From: Caballeronia sordidicola
GTDB taxonomy: Bacteria > Pseudomonadota > Gammaproteobacteria > Burkholderiales > Burkholderiaceae
Assembly: GCF_000729995.1 (NCBI RefSeq)
Contig: NZ_JNFG01000007.1
Coordinates: 124,001-188,000, forward strand
Reading direction: 5' to 3'
DNA length: 64,000 nucleotides
Shown here: piece after piece, positions 55,596 to 64,000 of the stretch
Layout of the letters: every line of letters starts with the position of its first letter
Numbering within the stretch: the first letter of the stretch is position 1
Notes under the pieces: generated by a model
The model's input: only the letters and a program-made list of their open reading frames with translations
Database searches by the model: none
What the model was told of the DNA's origin: nothing
Translations under genes and position numbers: made by a program

Positions 55596-55626
55596 ATGGT
55601 AGGACTTAGAGTGCACTCTAAGTCAA
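55596..55626 (-). promoter_or_regulatory. MerR-type promoter with 22-base perfect palindrome
   Basis: On the minus strand, -35 TTGACT (55626-55621) and -10 TACCAT (55601-55596) are separated by 19 bases. The spacer region holds the palindrome whose half is GACTTAGAGTG (55603-55624). This is the classical layout in which MerR proteins distort DNA to start transcription. Confidence 0.88.
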
Positions 55627-55755
55627 GCGCTTTCCCGCATTGTGCCGCTCCTCGCGACGTGCCCAGAGTTCACGTACCATACGTCGTGCGCCGTACTGGC
55701 CAGTCCCATTTCTTCAACGTCACTTATTCGAATAATCCCTACAAAGACGCGGGCT

Positions 55756-56481
55756 ATGGAATACGTCCTTGTTTTAATCGTCGGCGTGGCAGCCGGCATG
55801 TTGAGCGGCATTATCGGCACGGGATCGTCCATGATGCTGATGCCGGTCCTCGTCATCTTCTTTGGTCCCCAGCAGGCCGTTCCCATCATGGCGATCGGCG
55901 CGATCATGGGAAATCTCGGCAAGATCGTCGCGTGGTGGAGAGAGATCAACTGGCGCGCTTGCGGCGCCTATTGCCTGACCGCTGTTCCGGGAGCCGCGCT
56001 GGGGGTTCACACGCTGTTATCGTTGCCTGCCCGCGCGGTTGAAATTGCCCTCGGCGTATTTTTTGTCGCCATGATCCCCACCCGGCGATGGCTCGCACGG
56101 CGGTCGGTCAAGTTCAGCCTTTTGCACCTTGCACTGATCGGCGGCCCGGTCGGATTTTTGACCGGCATCGTTGTCTCCACGGGTCCGATCACGGTGCCTG
56201 TTTTCACGTCTTACGGACTTGAACGAGGCGCTTTCCTCGCGACGGAAGCCGCCGGTTCGCTCGCCGTCTACGGGACCAAGATCGCGGCGTTCAAGGAGTT
56301 TGGCGCACTGCCGGCGGGCATCGTGTTTCAAGGCCTGATCGCAGGAACAGCGCTTATGACCGGATCGTTTTTCGCCAAGTCGATAGTCGTCCGCATGGCG
56401 CCATCGACGTTCAAGTTGCTGGTCGACGGACTCATGTTGTCGTCCGGTCTCTCATTACTTTGGGCAGCGGCCGGCCAGTAG
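55756..56481 (+). CDS. TauE/SafE family sulfite/anion exporter-like permease
   Basis: A 241-residue membrane protein with seven to eight segments: MEYVLVLIVGVAAGMLSGIIGTGSSMMLMPVLVIFFG at the start and a matching second half (GGPVGFLTGIVVSTGPITVPVFTSYG). The family moves sulfonates or organic acids. A longer frame opens at 55642, but that would run back over the MerR promoter, so ATG at 55756 is used. It is divergent from the MerR-CMD unit and might share its control. Confidence 0.87.
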   Translation: MEYVLVLIVGVAAGMLSGIIGTGSSMMLMPVLVIFFGPQQAVPIMAIGAIMGNLGKIVAWWREINWRACGAYCLTAVPGAALGVHTLLSLPARAVEIALGVFFVAMIPTRRWLARRSVKFSLLHLALIGGPVGFLTGIVVSTGPITVPVFTSYGLERGAFLATEAAGSLAVYGTKIAAFKEFGALPAGIVFQGLIAGTALMTGSFFAKSIVVRMAPSTFKLLVDGLMLSSGLSLLWAAAGQ

Positions 56482-56520
56482 TCGGCAAGCCAGCCTGGCG
56501 CCCTGCGAACCTCGCAAATA

Positions 56521-56946
56521 ATGACAGTACTGAGCTTGTCTCGTCTTCGAACTGCTGCGCTCTTCGCGTCCGTGCTGACAGTCTACGGATGCGCCGCAGT
56601 GCAGGAGACCCGGTGCGCTCCCGGCGAAGAGCGCGCGGTCAACGACGAAATGATCTTCGGCACGGCGAAGCCCGTCGGTACTGTTACTCCCGGAGAGTGG
56701 ACCGAATTCCTGCGGACCTCAGTGACACCCCGGTTTCCTCAAGGGCTGACGGTGTGGCAAGCATCCGGACAATGGAAAGGAGCCGATAACACCATCGTTC
56801 ACGAAGCCTCGTTCGTGCTTAGCCTGGTGCATCCTGACGACGAGTCTAGCGAAGCCGCGGTAAGGGCGATTGCCAACGAATACAAATCGCGCTTTAGCCA
56901 GGAGTCCGTGCTCAGGGTCAAGAGCCACGCTTGCGTCTCCTTCTAA
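56521..56946 (+). CDS. DUF3574 family putative lipoprotein
   Basis: A 141-residue protein with a lipoprotein signal (FASVLTVYGCA, Cys at about residue 24) and the DUF3574 pattern: MIFGTAKPVGTVTPGEWTEFLRTSVTPRFPQGLTVWQASGQWK. The function of the family is unknown. It starts 40 bases after the TauE-like gene on the same strand. Confidence 0.8.
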   Translation: MTVLSLSRLRTAALFASVLTVYGCAAVQETRCAPGEERAVNDEMIFGTAKPVGTVTPGEWTEFLRTSVTPRFPQGLTVWQASGQWKGADNTIVHEASFVLSLVHPDDESSEAAVRAIANEYKSRFSQESVLRVKSHACVSF

Positions 56947-57201
56947 GCGGCGTTGACGCTTAGCGTCTCTTAAGTGGCATTAAGCAACTGCATAGGCTTG
57001 CGCTCATCAAGTCCTTAGCGATCTTGCACGCCGCGACCTAAGCCAAGCGTTCCGGGCGGTCTTTGGCACGCGCGAATACCAAAAGGCATAGCCTGTCACG
57101 TCATCCGCTCCCCTGCACATCCAACGCCTCAAAACTCCCACTTGCCAATCTCGTAAATATAGTTATATTATGACTAGATACATTAAGACTAATTGATATC
57201 C

Positions 57202-57861
57202 ATGGTCCGTTATTCCCCGCTTGCCCTCGCCGTCCTTGCCATGCTGACCGAAGCGCCCATGCATCCCTACCGGATGCAGCAGCTCATCAAGGCGCGTGGC
57301 AAGGACGAAGTCATCAATGTCAGCCAGCGCAATAGCCTCTATCAAACGATCGATCGCTTGATGCGCGGCGACCTGGTAGCTGTGCGCGAGACGGAACGCG
57401 ATGGTGCATTCCCGGAGCGCACGATCTACGAGATCACTGAGGCCGGCCGCGACACCGCCCGGCTCTGGCTGCGTGAACAACTCGCTCAACCTGCGCACGA
57501 ATTTCCGTCTTTCCCCGCAGCGCTCTCGTTCTTGCCCGTGCTGACACCGGAGGACGTGTGCCGGCAGCTCGTTACCCGCATCGGCGCAATGGAGCGTGAA
57601 CTGGCTCGCCTCGACGCAGGCGACGAACACGCCCACGCCATGCAGGTACCGCGTTTGTTCCTGCTCGAGAGCGAATTGATCCGCGCCAAGCTCGTGGCCG
57701 AACTCGACTGGGTCCGAAGCGTGGCGGCTGATCTGAAGTCCGGCACCCTCACCTGGAGCCCGGAGTGGCTGGATGAAATTGCACAACGCTTCGCGCTACC
57801 CGCCGACGCCACCTCGTACAAACTGAACACGCCCACCGCCGGCAAGGAGACGAAACCATGA
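57202..57861 (+). CDS. PadR family transcriptional regulator
   Basis: A 219-residue regulator with the PadR start MVRYSPLALAVLAMLTEAPMHPYRMQQLIKARGKDEVINVSQRNSLYQTIDRLMRGDLV (read in parts), a winged helix, and a C-terminal helical dimer region. The start at ATG 57202 is preferred over a TTG three codons earlier. It overlaps the FAD monooxygenase gene by ATGA. The AT-rich stretch ATATAGTTATATTATGACTA at 57157-57176 upstream is a likely promoter and operator. Confidence 0.9.
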   Translation: MVRYSPLALAVLAMLTEAPMHPYRMQQLIKARGKDEVINVSQRNSLYQTIDRLMRGDLVAVRETERDGAFPERTIYEITEAGRDTARLWLREQLAQPAHEFPSFPAALSFLPVLTPEDVCRQLVTRIGAMERELARLDAGDEHAHAMQVPRLFLLESELIRAKLVAELDWVRSVAADLKSGTLTWSPEWLDEIAQRFALPADATSYKLNTPTAGKETKP

Positions 57862-59201
57862 ACCGCGAACCCATGAACGTCATCATCATCGGCGCCGGTA
57901 CGGGCGGTTTGTGTCTCGCGCATGGCCTGAAGCAGGCGGGCATCAACGTGGCCGTCTACGAGCGCGACCGTACGCGGACCGATGGTTTGCAGGGTTATCG
58001 CGTAGGCATCAATGCGCATGGCGTTGCGTCGCTGAAAGCCTGTTTGCCGCCCGATCTGTTCGCGACTTTCGTTGCAACCTGCGCGCGTACACCCCGCCAC
58101 TTCAACATCCTGACGGAGCGGTTAGCCGAGTTGTTATCAGTCAGGCTCGACGAGGAGTCCATGGGCGGCGGCAAATCCGTGAGCCGGATGACGCTACGGC
58201 AAGTGCTGTTGACCGGACTGGAACAGCACATTCACTTCGACAAAACGTTTACCCGGTACGAGCAGCACGCCAACGGCAGCGTGACCGCATTTTTCGACGA
58301 CGGCACGCAAGCCACGGCTGATCTGCTGGTCGGGGCGGATGGCGCGCGCTCCAAAGTGCGCCGGCAACTGCTGCCCGAGGCGCGGCTGGAGAACACCGGT
58401 ATTGTCAGCATCGCGGCCAAGGTACCAATGAGCGAAGCATCGCGCGCGCTGCTGCCGCCGAAAGTGCTGGATGGCATCACGTTGATCAACGCGCCGAAGG
58501 GCTTTGGCGCCATCGTGCATGTCATGGAGTTCCCGTGGGGCGCGCACGGTCTCAAGGAGGGCCTCGGCGGCAGCGATGCCGAATTGCTCACGCGCTGGCC
58601 AGGCCTGCTGTTCGACAACACCCGCGACTATCTGATGTGGGGCGTATGGGGCGCGTTGCGTAACCTGCCAGCCAATCCCAAATCGCTCAGCCAACCCGCG
58701 CTGCTCGCGCTGGCGACCGAGATCACCGACGGCTGGCATCCGAACCTGCGCGCGCTGATTCGCGCGTCGGATCCTGATACCGCCTTTGCCGTCGATGTCC
58801 GCACGTCAGTGCCCGTCGACGCGTGGCCGACCACCAACGTGACCGTCCTGGGCGACGCAGTGCACCTGATGACGCCGGGCCGAGGCGTGGGCGCCAACAC
58901 CGCGCTGCGCGACGCCGCGCTGCTGGCAGCCCGCTTGGGCGCGGCTCAGCGCGGCGACATGTCGGGCCACGACGCGATCGCCGGTTACGAGGCGCAAATG
59001 CGCGAATACGGCTTCCACGCGGTAGCGGAGTCGCGCAAGCAGTTCGACGCCAGCGGTGCGATACATCGCCCGATGGTCGGGCGCGTGGCGCTCGGCGCGA
59101 TGCGCACCGGTTTGCGCGTGGTGAACAACGTGCCGCTGCTCAAGCGCCGCATGATCGACGCGGAAAACGATTTTCGTGGTGTAGAGGGTACACAACCGTA
59201 G
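57858..59201 (+). CDS. FAD-dependent aromatic/antibiotic-type monooxygenase
   Basis: A 447-residue group A flavoprotein monooxygenase: N-terminal VIIIGAGTGGLCLAHGLKQAG (dinucleotide site), the middle ADLLVGADGARSKVRRQL (D-G motif), and GDAVHLMTPGRGVGANTALRD (second FAD motif). Related enzymes hydroxylate aromatics or oxidise drugs such as tetracycline. AAGGAG lies eight bases before the start. Coupling with a PadR gene suggests induction by a phenolic or xenobiotic. Confidence 0.9.
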   Translation: MNREPMNVIIIGAGTGGLCLAHGLKQAGINVAVYERDRTRTDGLQGYRVGINAHGVASLKACLPPDLFATFVATCARTPRHFNILTERLAELLSVRLDEESMGGGKSVSRMTLRQVLLTGLEQHIHFDKTFTRYEQHANGSVTAFFDDGTQATADLLVGADGARSKVRRQLLPEARLENTGIVSIAAKVPMSEASRALLPPKVLDGITLINAPKGFGAIVHVMEFPWGAHGLKEGLGGSDAELLTRWPGLLFDNTRDYLMWGVWGALRNLPANPKSLSQPALLALATEITDGWHPNLRALIRASDPDTAFAVDVRTSVPVDAWPTTNVTVLGDAVHLMTPGRGVGANTALRDAALLAARLGAAQRGDMSGHDAIAGYEAQMREYGFHAVAESRKQFDASGAIHRPMVGRVALGAMRTGLRVVNNVPLLKRRMIDAENDFRGVEGTQP

Positions 59202-59253
59202 CTAACGGGGTTAACTTCACGGTTGCGACCACTTCAAGATTTCACGCTAACCG

Positions 59254-61104
59254 ATGAAACCTTCGAACCAAACGCTCTCCCGGAAAAGACGACGTCTTTT
59301 GCAATTCGCAGCCGGACTTCCGTTTTTGTCAGGCATATGGAAACCGATGCTCACGCCGTCGCGTGCGGCCATGGCGCCCAGTGCGCCAGCCCGAGTGCGC
59401 CCGGGCGACCCGGGCTGGCCATCCGATGCACAGTGGAACGAACTCGGCCAGCAAGTCGGCGATGCATTGGTCAAAGTGCAATCGCCCTTTGCGACTTGCC
59501 TGAACTCGCCCGATAGCGCCGACTGCCAGCAGTTGTTCAAGGAACTCAAGAACCCCTATTTTCTCGGCGATGAAGTCGGCCTGACGCAATCCCTCGGCTG
59601 GGTCGACGCGTGGACATCGACACCCAGCGTCTATGCGGTGGCCGCACGCAATACGAATGATGTAGTTGCTGCCATCAACTTCGCATGCCGAAATAATTTG
59701 CGGCTTGTCGTGAAGGGTGGCGGCCACAGTTATCAAGGCACGTCCAATGCGCCGGACTCCCTGCTGGTCTGGACGCGAAAAATGAACGACATCACCCTGC
59801 GAGACGCGTTTGTCGGTACGGGATGCGAGGGGCACGCCTCGCCGGTGCGGGCAGTCACGGTCGGCGCCGGCGCGCTCTGGGCACACGTCTACGATGCGGT
59901 CACCACGCAGGCCGGCGGTTACGTCCAGGGTGGCGGCTGCATGACGGTCGGCGTGGCCGGCCTGATCCAGAGCGGCGGGTTCGGAAGCTTTTCCAAAGCC
60001 TACGGACTGGCGGCAGGAAGCCTGCTCGAAGCCGAAGTCGTGACGGCGGACGGCGCCGTCAGGATCGCCAATGCCTGCACGAATCCCGACTTGTTCTGGG
60101 GGCTGAAAGGCGGCGGCGGTGGTAGCCTGGGCGTGGTCACACGGCTGACGCTTCGGGTCCACGAGTTACCCGAGACCTTCGGCGCGGTGAACATGACGAT
60201 CAAGGCCACGTCGGCGGCGGCATTTCGCCGGTTGATTGGCTTGATGGTGGACTTTTATCATCAGGACCTGATGAACCCGCACTGGGGCGAACAGATCCGG
60301 TTTCGTCCTAACAACGTCCTCAATATCTCGATGGTGTTCCAGGGCCTCAGCCGCAGCGAAGCGCAAGTGGTCTGGCAACCGTTCATGGAGTCACTTGCCG
60401 CGTCCCCGGACGATTTCAAGGTCGAGTTCTCGCCGCTGAAGATCGTCGCCCTCCCGGCTCGCGGTTTCTGGGCTCCGACGATGCTCAAGAAGCTCCTCGG
60501 TTTCATTAGCACCGACGACCGCCCGGGCGCATCCAGCGACAATATTTTTTGGTCGGGCAATCGGGGAGAGGCGGGACAAGTGCTGCACGGCTACGAATCC
60601 GCGTGGCTTCCTGCGGCCTTGTTGCAAGATGACCAGCGTCAAACGCTGGCCGATACGCTGTTTGCCGCGAGCCGGCAATGGAGCGTGTCGCTGCACGTCA
60701 ACAAGGGTTTGGCGGGCGCGCCCGCCGAAGCCATCGCGGCAGCACGTGACTCCGCCACCAACCCGGCCGCGCTGGACGCCTTCGCGCTGCTCATTGCCGG
60801 GGCGGAAGGACCGCCGGCCTATCCGGGCATTCAGGGCCACGAGCCGGATATCGAAGCAGCGCGGCGGGCCGCGCGAGCTATCGGGAGCGCGATGGACGAA
60901 GTGCGCAAGCTGGTTCCGGACCCCGGTTCTTACGTCTCCGAAAGCAATTTCTTCAACGCGGATTGGCAACGGGCTTTCTGGGGCTCAAATTACCGCAGGC
61001 TGCTCGCTGTGAAAGATCAGTATGATCCCGATGGCTTGTTCTTCGTTCATCACGGCGTAGGAAGCGAACGCTGGAGCGCCGACGGTTTCACGAAACTTGT
61101 ATAA
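59254..61104 (+). CDS. FAD-linked oxidase with berberine-bridge domain
   Basis: A 616-residue oxidase. An N-terminal twin-arginine-like signal (RKRRRLLQFAAGLPFLSG) points to export. The VAO-type FAD domain shows GGGHSYQG (possible covalent His), GGCMTVGVAGLIQSGGFG and NPDLFWGLKGGGGGSLGVV. The C-terminal BBE motif is NADWQRAFWGSNYRRLLAVKDQYDPDGLFFVHHGVG. The substrate is unknown; relatives oxidise sugars or alkaloids. It follows the FAD monooxygenase by 52 bases and may be co-transcribed. Confidence 0.9.
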   Translation: MKPSNQTLSRKRRRLLQFAAGLPFLSGIWKPMLTPSRAAMAPSAPARVRPGDPGWPSDAQWNELGQQVGDALVKVQSPFATCLNSPDSADCQQLFKELKNPYFLGDEVGLTQSLGWVDAWTSTPSVYAVAARNTNDVVAAINFACRNNLRLVVKGGGHSYQGTSNAPDSLLVWTRKMNDITLRDAFVGTGCEGHASPVRAVTVGAGALWAHVYDAVTTQAGGYVQGGGCMTVGVAGLIQSGGFGSFSKAYGLAAGSLLEAEVVTADGAVRIANACTNPDLFWGLKGGGGGSLGVVTRLTLRVHELPETFGAVNMTIKATSAAAFRRLIGLMVDFYHQDLMNPHWGEQIRFRPNNVLNISMVFQGLSRSEAQVVWQPFMESLAASPDDFKVEFSPLKIVALPARGFWAPTMLKKLLGFISTDDRPGASSDNIFWSGNRGEAGQVLHGYESAWLPAALLQDDQRQTLADTLFAASRQWSVSLHVNKGLAGAPAEAIAAARDSATNPAALDAFALLIAGAEGPPAYPGIQGHEPDIEAARRAARAIGSAMDEVRKLVPDPGSYVSESNFFNADWQRAFWGSNYRRLLAVKDQYDPDGLFFVHHGVGSERWSADGFTKLV

Positions 61105-61178
61105 GGACGATACCGGTCGAACATTCGCACGCGCGCCGCTCGAGATGTTCCGCCTCCCCTTTTGAGAGTCTTTCAACC

Positions 61179-62087
61179 ATGCCATCCAAACCAACTCAAT
61201 CGTCGTCACATGAGGCATACGAGCCTGGTGCACCGCATCGACGGCTGGCGCTGGATGAAAACCGTCATGTCATCACGCACGGCCTCAAGACCTTCTTCTG
61301 GCAGGACATTTACCACATTGCACTGACGGTCGGGTGGCCGCTGTTCTTCGCGGTCGCGGCGCTGCTCTTTCTGCTGCTCAACTTCGGGTTCGCGTTGCTG
61401 TACCTGCTGGGACCTCACGCTATTGCAAACCAGGCTCCCGCTGGTCTGCTAGGCGCGTTCTTCTTCAGCGTGGAGACGCTTGCAACGGTTGGCTACGGCG
61501 ACATGCATCCCGATACCATCTACGGCCACACTGTCGCCACGCTCGAAATCTTCGTCGGCATGTCAGGCATTGCGTTGACGACCGGGATGATCTTCGCGCG
61601 GTTTTCGCGGCCCCATGCGCGCATCCTGTTTGCCAAGCGCGCGGTCGTGCGTCCTATCGACGGCCGGATGACGCTCATGGTCCGCGCCGCCAATGCGCGT
61701 CAGAACGTGATTGTGGAAGCGAGGGCGCGCATGCGGCTGATGCGTTCGGAGACCACTCCCGAAGGCTTCTATTTTCGCAAGGTGCTGGATCTTCCGCTGA
61801 TCCGCGAACAGCATCCGATCTTCCTGCTCGGGTGGAGCCTCATGCATGTCATCGATGAGGAAAGTCCGCTCTTTGGCCAGACACTCGAGTCGCTCAAAGC
61901 GACGAACTCCGAGTTGATGCTGATGGTGGAAGGCCTGGACGAAACCACGGCGCAGCCCATGCAGGCACGTTATGCATGGCCGCCTGAATGTATTCTTTGG
62001 CAGCATCAGTACGTCGACCTGCTATATGAGCGGGACGGTGAAACGCATCTGGACTACAGCAAGTTTCACGATGTCGTGCCGCTCTGA
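61179..62087 (+). CDS. KirBac-type inward rectifier potassium channel
   Basis: A 302-residue channel: a slide helix and first membrane helix (GWPLFFAVAALLFLLLNFGFALLYLLG), the filter TVGYGD (residues 103-108) and second helix (TLEIFVGMSGIALTTGMIFARFSRP), then an immunoglobulin-like cytoplasmic domain (RMTLMVRAANARQNVIVEARARM). This is the full KirBac layout. Confidence 0.93.
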   Translation: MPSKPTQSSSHEAYEPGAPHRRLALDENRHVITHGLKTFFWQDIYHIALTVGWPLFFAVAALLFLLLNFGFALLYLLGPHAIANQAPAGLLGAFFFSVETLATVGYGDMHPDTIYGHTVATLEIFVGMSGIALTTGMIFARFSRPHARILFAKRAVVRPIDGRMTLMVRAANARQNVIVEARARMRLMRSETTPEGFYFRKVLDLPLIREQHPIFLLGWSLMHVIDEESPLFGQTLESLKATNSELMLMVEGLDETTAQPMQARYAWPPECILWQHQYVDLLYERDGETHLDYSKFHDVVPL

Positions 62088-62237
62088 CACGGATTCTAAA
62101 TTGCGACGCTTGGGCTTTAACTGATCTGGCGGTTCGTACGATCACTGTATCTGTCGCACCGATTGCTTAGCGGATAAGCTGAAGCACGCTATTCCACTTG
62201 ATGAATCGCCACTTGATTTTTGCCATGGAAGGAACCC

Positions 62238-62750
62238 ATGACTGCCGCTAACAAGACCGTCCGAATGTTGACCCGCTATAAAGCCTGGGCCAACGATCTC
62301 CTCTTCTCCATGCTGCGCGACATGCCGTACGAAGAGGTTGTCCGCCCACGGCAGACACGCTTCGGAAACATGGTCCACACGCTGAACCACATCTACGTCA
62401 TAGACGCCGTGTTCCAGGCTCATCTTCAGGGGCGCGAACATGGTTACTCGGCACGCAATACGCCGGGTCATCCGTCTTTGGCAGAACTGTGGGAAGCGGT
62501 CCGGACGCTGGACCAATGGTATGTCGATTTCGCCGAGGGTCTATCGGCCGGCGATCTCGACCGATCAATTCACTTCAAGTTTATTGGCGGTGGCGAGGGT
62601 GTCATGACCTGCAACGAAATGATCCTGCATGTGGTTAATCACGGCACCTATCACCGCGGGTTTGTCGGCGACATGATGTATCAGGCAGGGGTCACGCCGT
62701 CCGCCACCGATCTTCCCGTGTTCCTGCGCGACGTGGCGCAAGAGGCTTAG
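62238..62750 (+). CDS. DinB family protein
   Basis: A 170-residue four-helix protein with three His typical of the DinB metal site: HTLNHIYVIDAVF (first His pair), and HVVNHGTYHRGFVGDMM (HxxxH). The family binds divalent metal and includes thiol transferases; the function here is unknown. The start at 62238 has GGAAGGAA a few bases ahead; the frame is open six codons farther up. Confidence 0.85.
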   Translation: MTAANKTVRMLTRYKAWANDLLFSMLRDMPYEEVVRPRQTRFGNMVHTLNHIYVIDAVFQAHLQGREHGYSARNTPGHPSLAELWEAVRTLDQWYVDFAEGLSAGDLDRSIHFKFIGGGEGVMTCNEMILHVVNHGTYHRGFVGDMMYQAGVTPSATDLPVFLRDVAQEA

Positions 62751-62802
62751 CGCTCCGCGGTTTCCGAATGACTGGTTTTTCGGATAAGAGGCGACGCATG
62801 GT

Positions 62803-63768
62803 TTATGAGCGGTCGGGACCCATGGTTCCAGCAAAGGCTTGCCGGTCTTCGCGCGGTGACCGCTCGAAACGTTTCTTATAGCAGTGCGCAAAATAAGAAG
62901 CTGATTCGAACCCGCTTGCAAGGCTGACCTCCATGATGGAAAGGTCGGTTTGTTGCAGCAGTTGACGCCCTCTTTCCAGCCGCAGGTTCAAATAGAAACC
63001 GGCGGGCGATTCGCCCATGCTTGCCTGAAAAAGCCGCTCGAGTTGCCGGCGGGTGATATTGACATTCCTGGCCAGCGGATCGATAGCCAAAGGTGTTTCA
63101 ATGTGCTGTTCCATCTGCGCAATAGCCGACAGCAGCTTGGTGTTGTTCACGCCATAACGCTCGACGGGCGCCGCGCGTTGCAGGTTCTTCTGCGGACGAA
63201 TCTGTCCCAGCACGAACTGATCGGCCACCCGGATCGCAAGATCGCGCCCGTGACGCCGCGCGATCAATTCGAGCATCAGATCCATCGATGCCGTTCCGCC
63301 AGCTGAGGTAATCCGCTGACCGTCGATCTCGAAGATCTCATGGCTGGTGCGCAATGCTGGATAGCGTTCTACGAACGCCGCGATCGTCTCCCAATGAACG
63401 GTTACGCGAAATCCCTGCAGCAACACCGCTTCCGCTAACACGAAGGCGCCGGTGTCCACGCCGCCAAGAATGATTCCCGCGCTTGCCTGTCGTTTCAGCC
63501 AATGCTTGAGCGATCGGTCGAGATATGCCAGCGGATCATAAGCCGCGACCACGAACAGGATTGAAGCCGTCTCAATCGTTTGTAACGGCCCGTCCACTGC
63601 CATCGACATGCCGTTGCTTGCCGCCACCGGATGTCCGTCCGCGCTCAACACTTTCCAGCGATACAACTCGCCGCCGAGCCGGTTAGCGGACCGCAAAGGT
63701 TCGGCTATGGCTGCAAAGTCGAGCAGCGAAAAACCGGGCATCAACAAGAAAACAATGAGTTCGCTCAT
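62803..63768 (-). CDS. GlxA family AraC-type regulator with DJ-1/PfpI domain
   Basis: A 321-residue protein with an N-terminal amidotransferase-like domain (MSELIVFLLMPGFSLLDFAAIAEPL, then GGVDTGAFVLAEAVLLQG) and a C-terminal AraC pair of HTH motifs (LARNVNITRRQLERLFQASMGESPAGFYLNLRLERGRQLL, then MEVSLASGFESASYFAHCYKKRF). Relatives control choline, carnitine and arginine catabolism. ATG at 63768 gives the family start; a longer frame opens with TTG at 63864. Confidence 0.9.
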   Translation of the reverse strand: MSELIVFLLMPGFSLLDFAAIAEPLRSANRLGGELYRWKVLSADGHPVAASNGMSMAVDGPLQTIETASILFVVAAYDPLAYLDRSLKHWLKRQASAGIILGGVDTGAFVLAEAVLLQGFRVTVHWETIAAFVERYPALRTSHEIFEIDGQRITSAGGTASMDLMLELIARRHGRDLAIRVADQFVLGQIRPQKNLQRAAPVERYGVNNTKLLSAIAQMEQHIETPLAIDPLARNVNITRRQLERLFQASMGESPAGFYLNLRLERGRQLLQQTDLSIMEVSLASGFESASYFAHCYKKRFERSPREDRQAFAGTMGPDRS

Positions 63769-64000
63769 GGGGCGGACGCTCCAACCAGACCTGACGGCAC
63801 CGTAATGCGGCGAAAGCGCTCGAACGCTTTTCGCCTTCACAATCGATTGTCGCAAAATTAGCAATCAACGTCGCATATTTATTGTTTATCGCTGAACAGG
63901 AACCGTAAAGTTAGCCGGACGTTGGAATCGTAAATTTTCATAAATTAGGATTACATATTGAGTGAAGCAAGTAAGAATCCAGGCATGACGACACGACCAC
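63769..64000. other. Window end, promoter region of GlxA-type gene
   Basis: An AT-rich stretch at 63860-63960 probably contains the promoter of the GlxA-type gene. A plus-strand ATG at 63985 (MTTRP) follows AATCCAGG and could start a divergent gene that leaves the window; five codons are not enough to call it. Confidence 0.35.

Noticed and set aside
1..64000. Search for CRISPR arrays, tRNA or rRNA genes, insertion sequences and prophage genes
   Set aside because: No repeat-spacer pattern, no tRNA-like cloverleaf, no transposase or integrase motifs were noticed by eye.

Overview
This window looks like chromosomal or megaplasmid DNA of a GC-rich betaproteobacterium of the Burkholderiaceae, most likely Paraburkholderia, Caballeronia or a close relative. 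The grounds are codon use, Fur-box-preceded lipopeptide siderophore genes, a PvdE-type exporter, an H-NS-like protein with a short C-terminal motif, and many LysR, MarR, MocR and GlxA-type regulators. No rRNA, tRNA, CRISPR array or insertion sequence was recognised.

Region 1 (about 1-39350) is a large siderophore island, nearly all on the minus strand. Reading in the direction of transcription from 37122 it holds: an MbtH-like protein, a type II thioesterase, a SznF-like cupin protein, a 3.75-kDa-residue-scale NRPS (about 3750 aa) that starts with a YqcI/YcgG domain and ends in a thioesterase, an NRPS that starts with a fatty-acyl-AMP ligase, a SyrP-like aspartyl beta-hydroxylase, and a stand-alone carrier protein. 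A second unit holds the TonB-dependent receptor, a third NRPS, a FhuD-like binding protein and a fused FhuB-like permease. A third unit holds a PvdE-like exporter and the start of a FhuC-like ATPase cut by the window edge. Fur-box-like sequences precede each unit and also a flanking nitroreductase gene.

The adenylation pockets, read by eye, give Asp (NRPS with FAAL), Ser then a probable basic residue (middle NRPS), and X-Gly-X (terminating NRPS), where the two X pockets are nearly the same and match no amino acid I know. A YqcI/YcgG domain (the family of the arginine N-hydroxylases DcsA and GntA) plus a SznF-like cupin protein is the equipment expected for graminine, the arginine-derived C-diazeniumdiolate amino acid of gramibactin. 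The predicted product is therefore a lipopeptide of the gramibactin family: fatty acyl - beta-hydroxy-Asp - D-Ser - (basic residue) - Gra - Gly - Gra, released by the thioesterase. The fusion of the N-oxygenase to the NRPS, the loss of the diiron ligands in the SznF-like protein, and the pocket code of the X modules are the most interesting points in the window.

Region 2 (about 39350-64000) is accessory and housekeeping DNA: a CsbD-like stress protein, an OsmF/YehWXYZ-type osmoprotectant ABC importer, two MarR regulators (one beside a tautomerase gene with clear palindromic operators), an H-NS-like protein, LysR plus quinone oxidoreductase, an EamA transporter divergent from a MocR regulator, a nitronate monooxygenase divergent from a LysR gene, a MerR-CMD operon with a textbook MerR promoter, a TauE/SafE permease, a DUF3574 lipoprotein, a PadR-FAD monooxygenase operon, a berberine-bridge-type oxidase, a KirBac potassium channel, a DinB-like protein and a GlxA-type AraC regulator. 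Functions are read from motifs and memory of families; no database search was possible.
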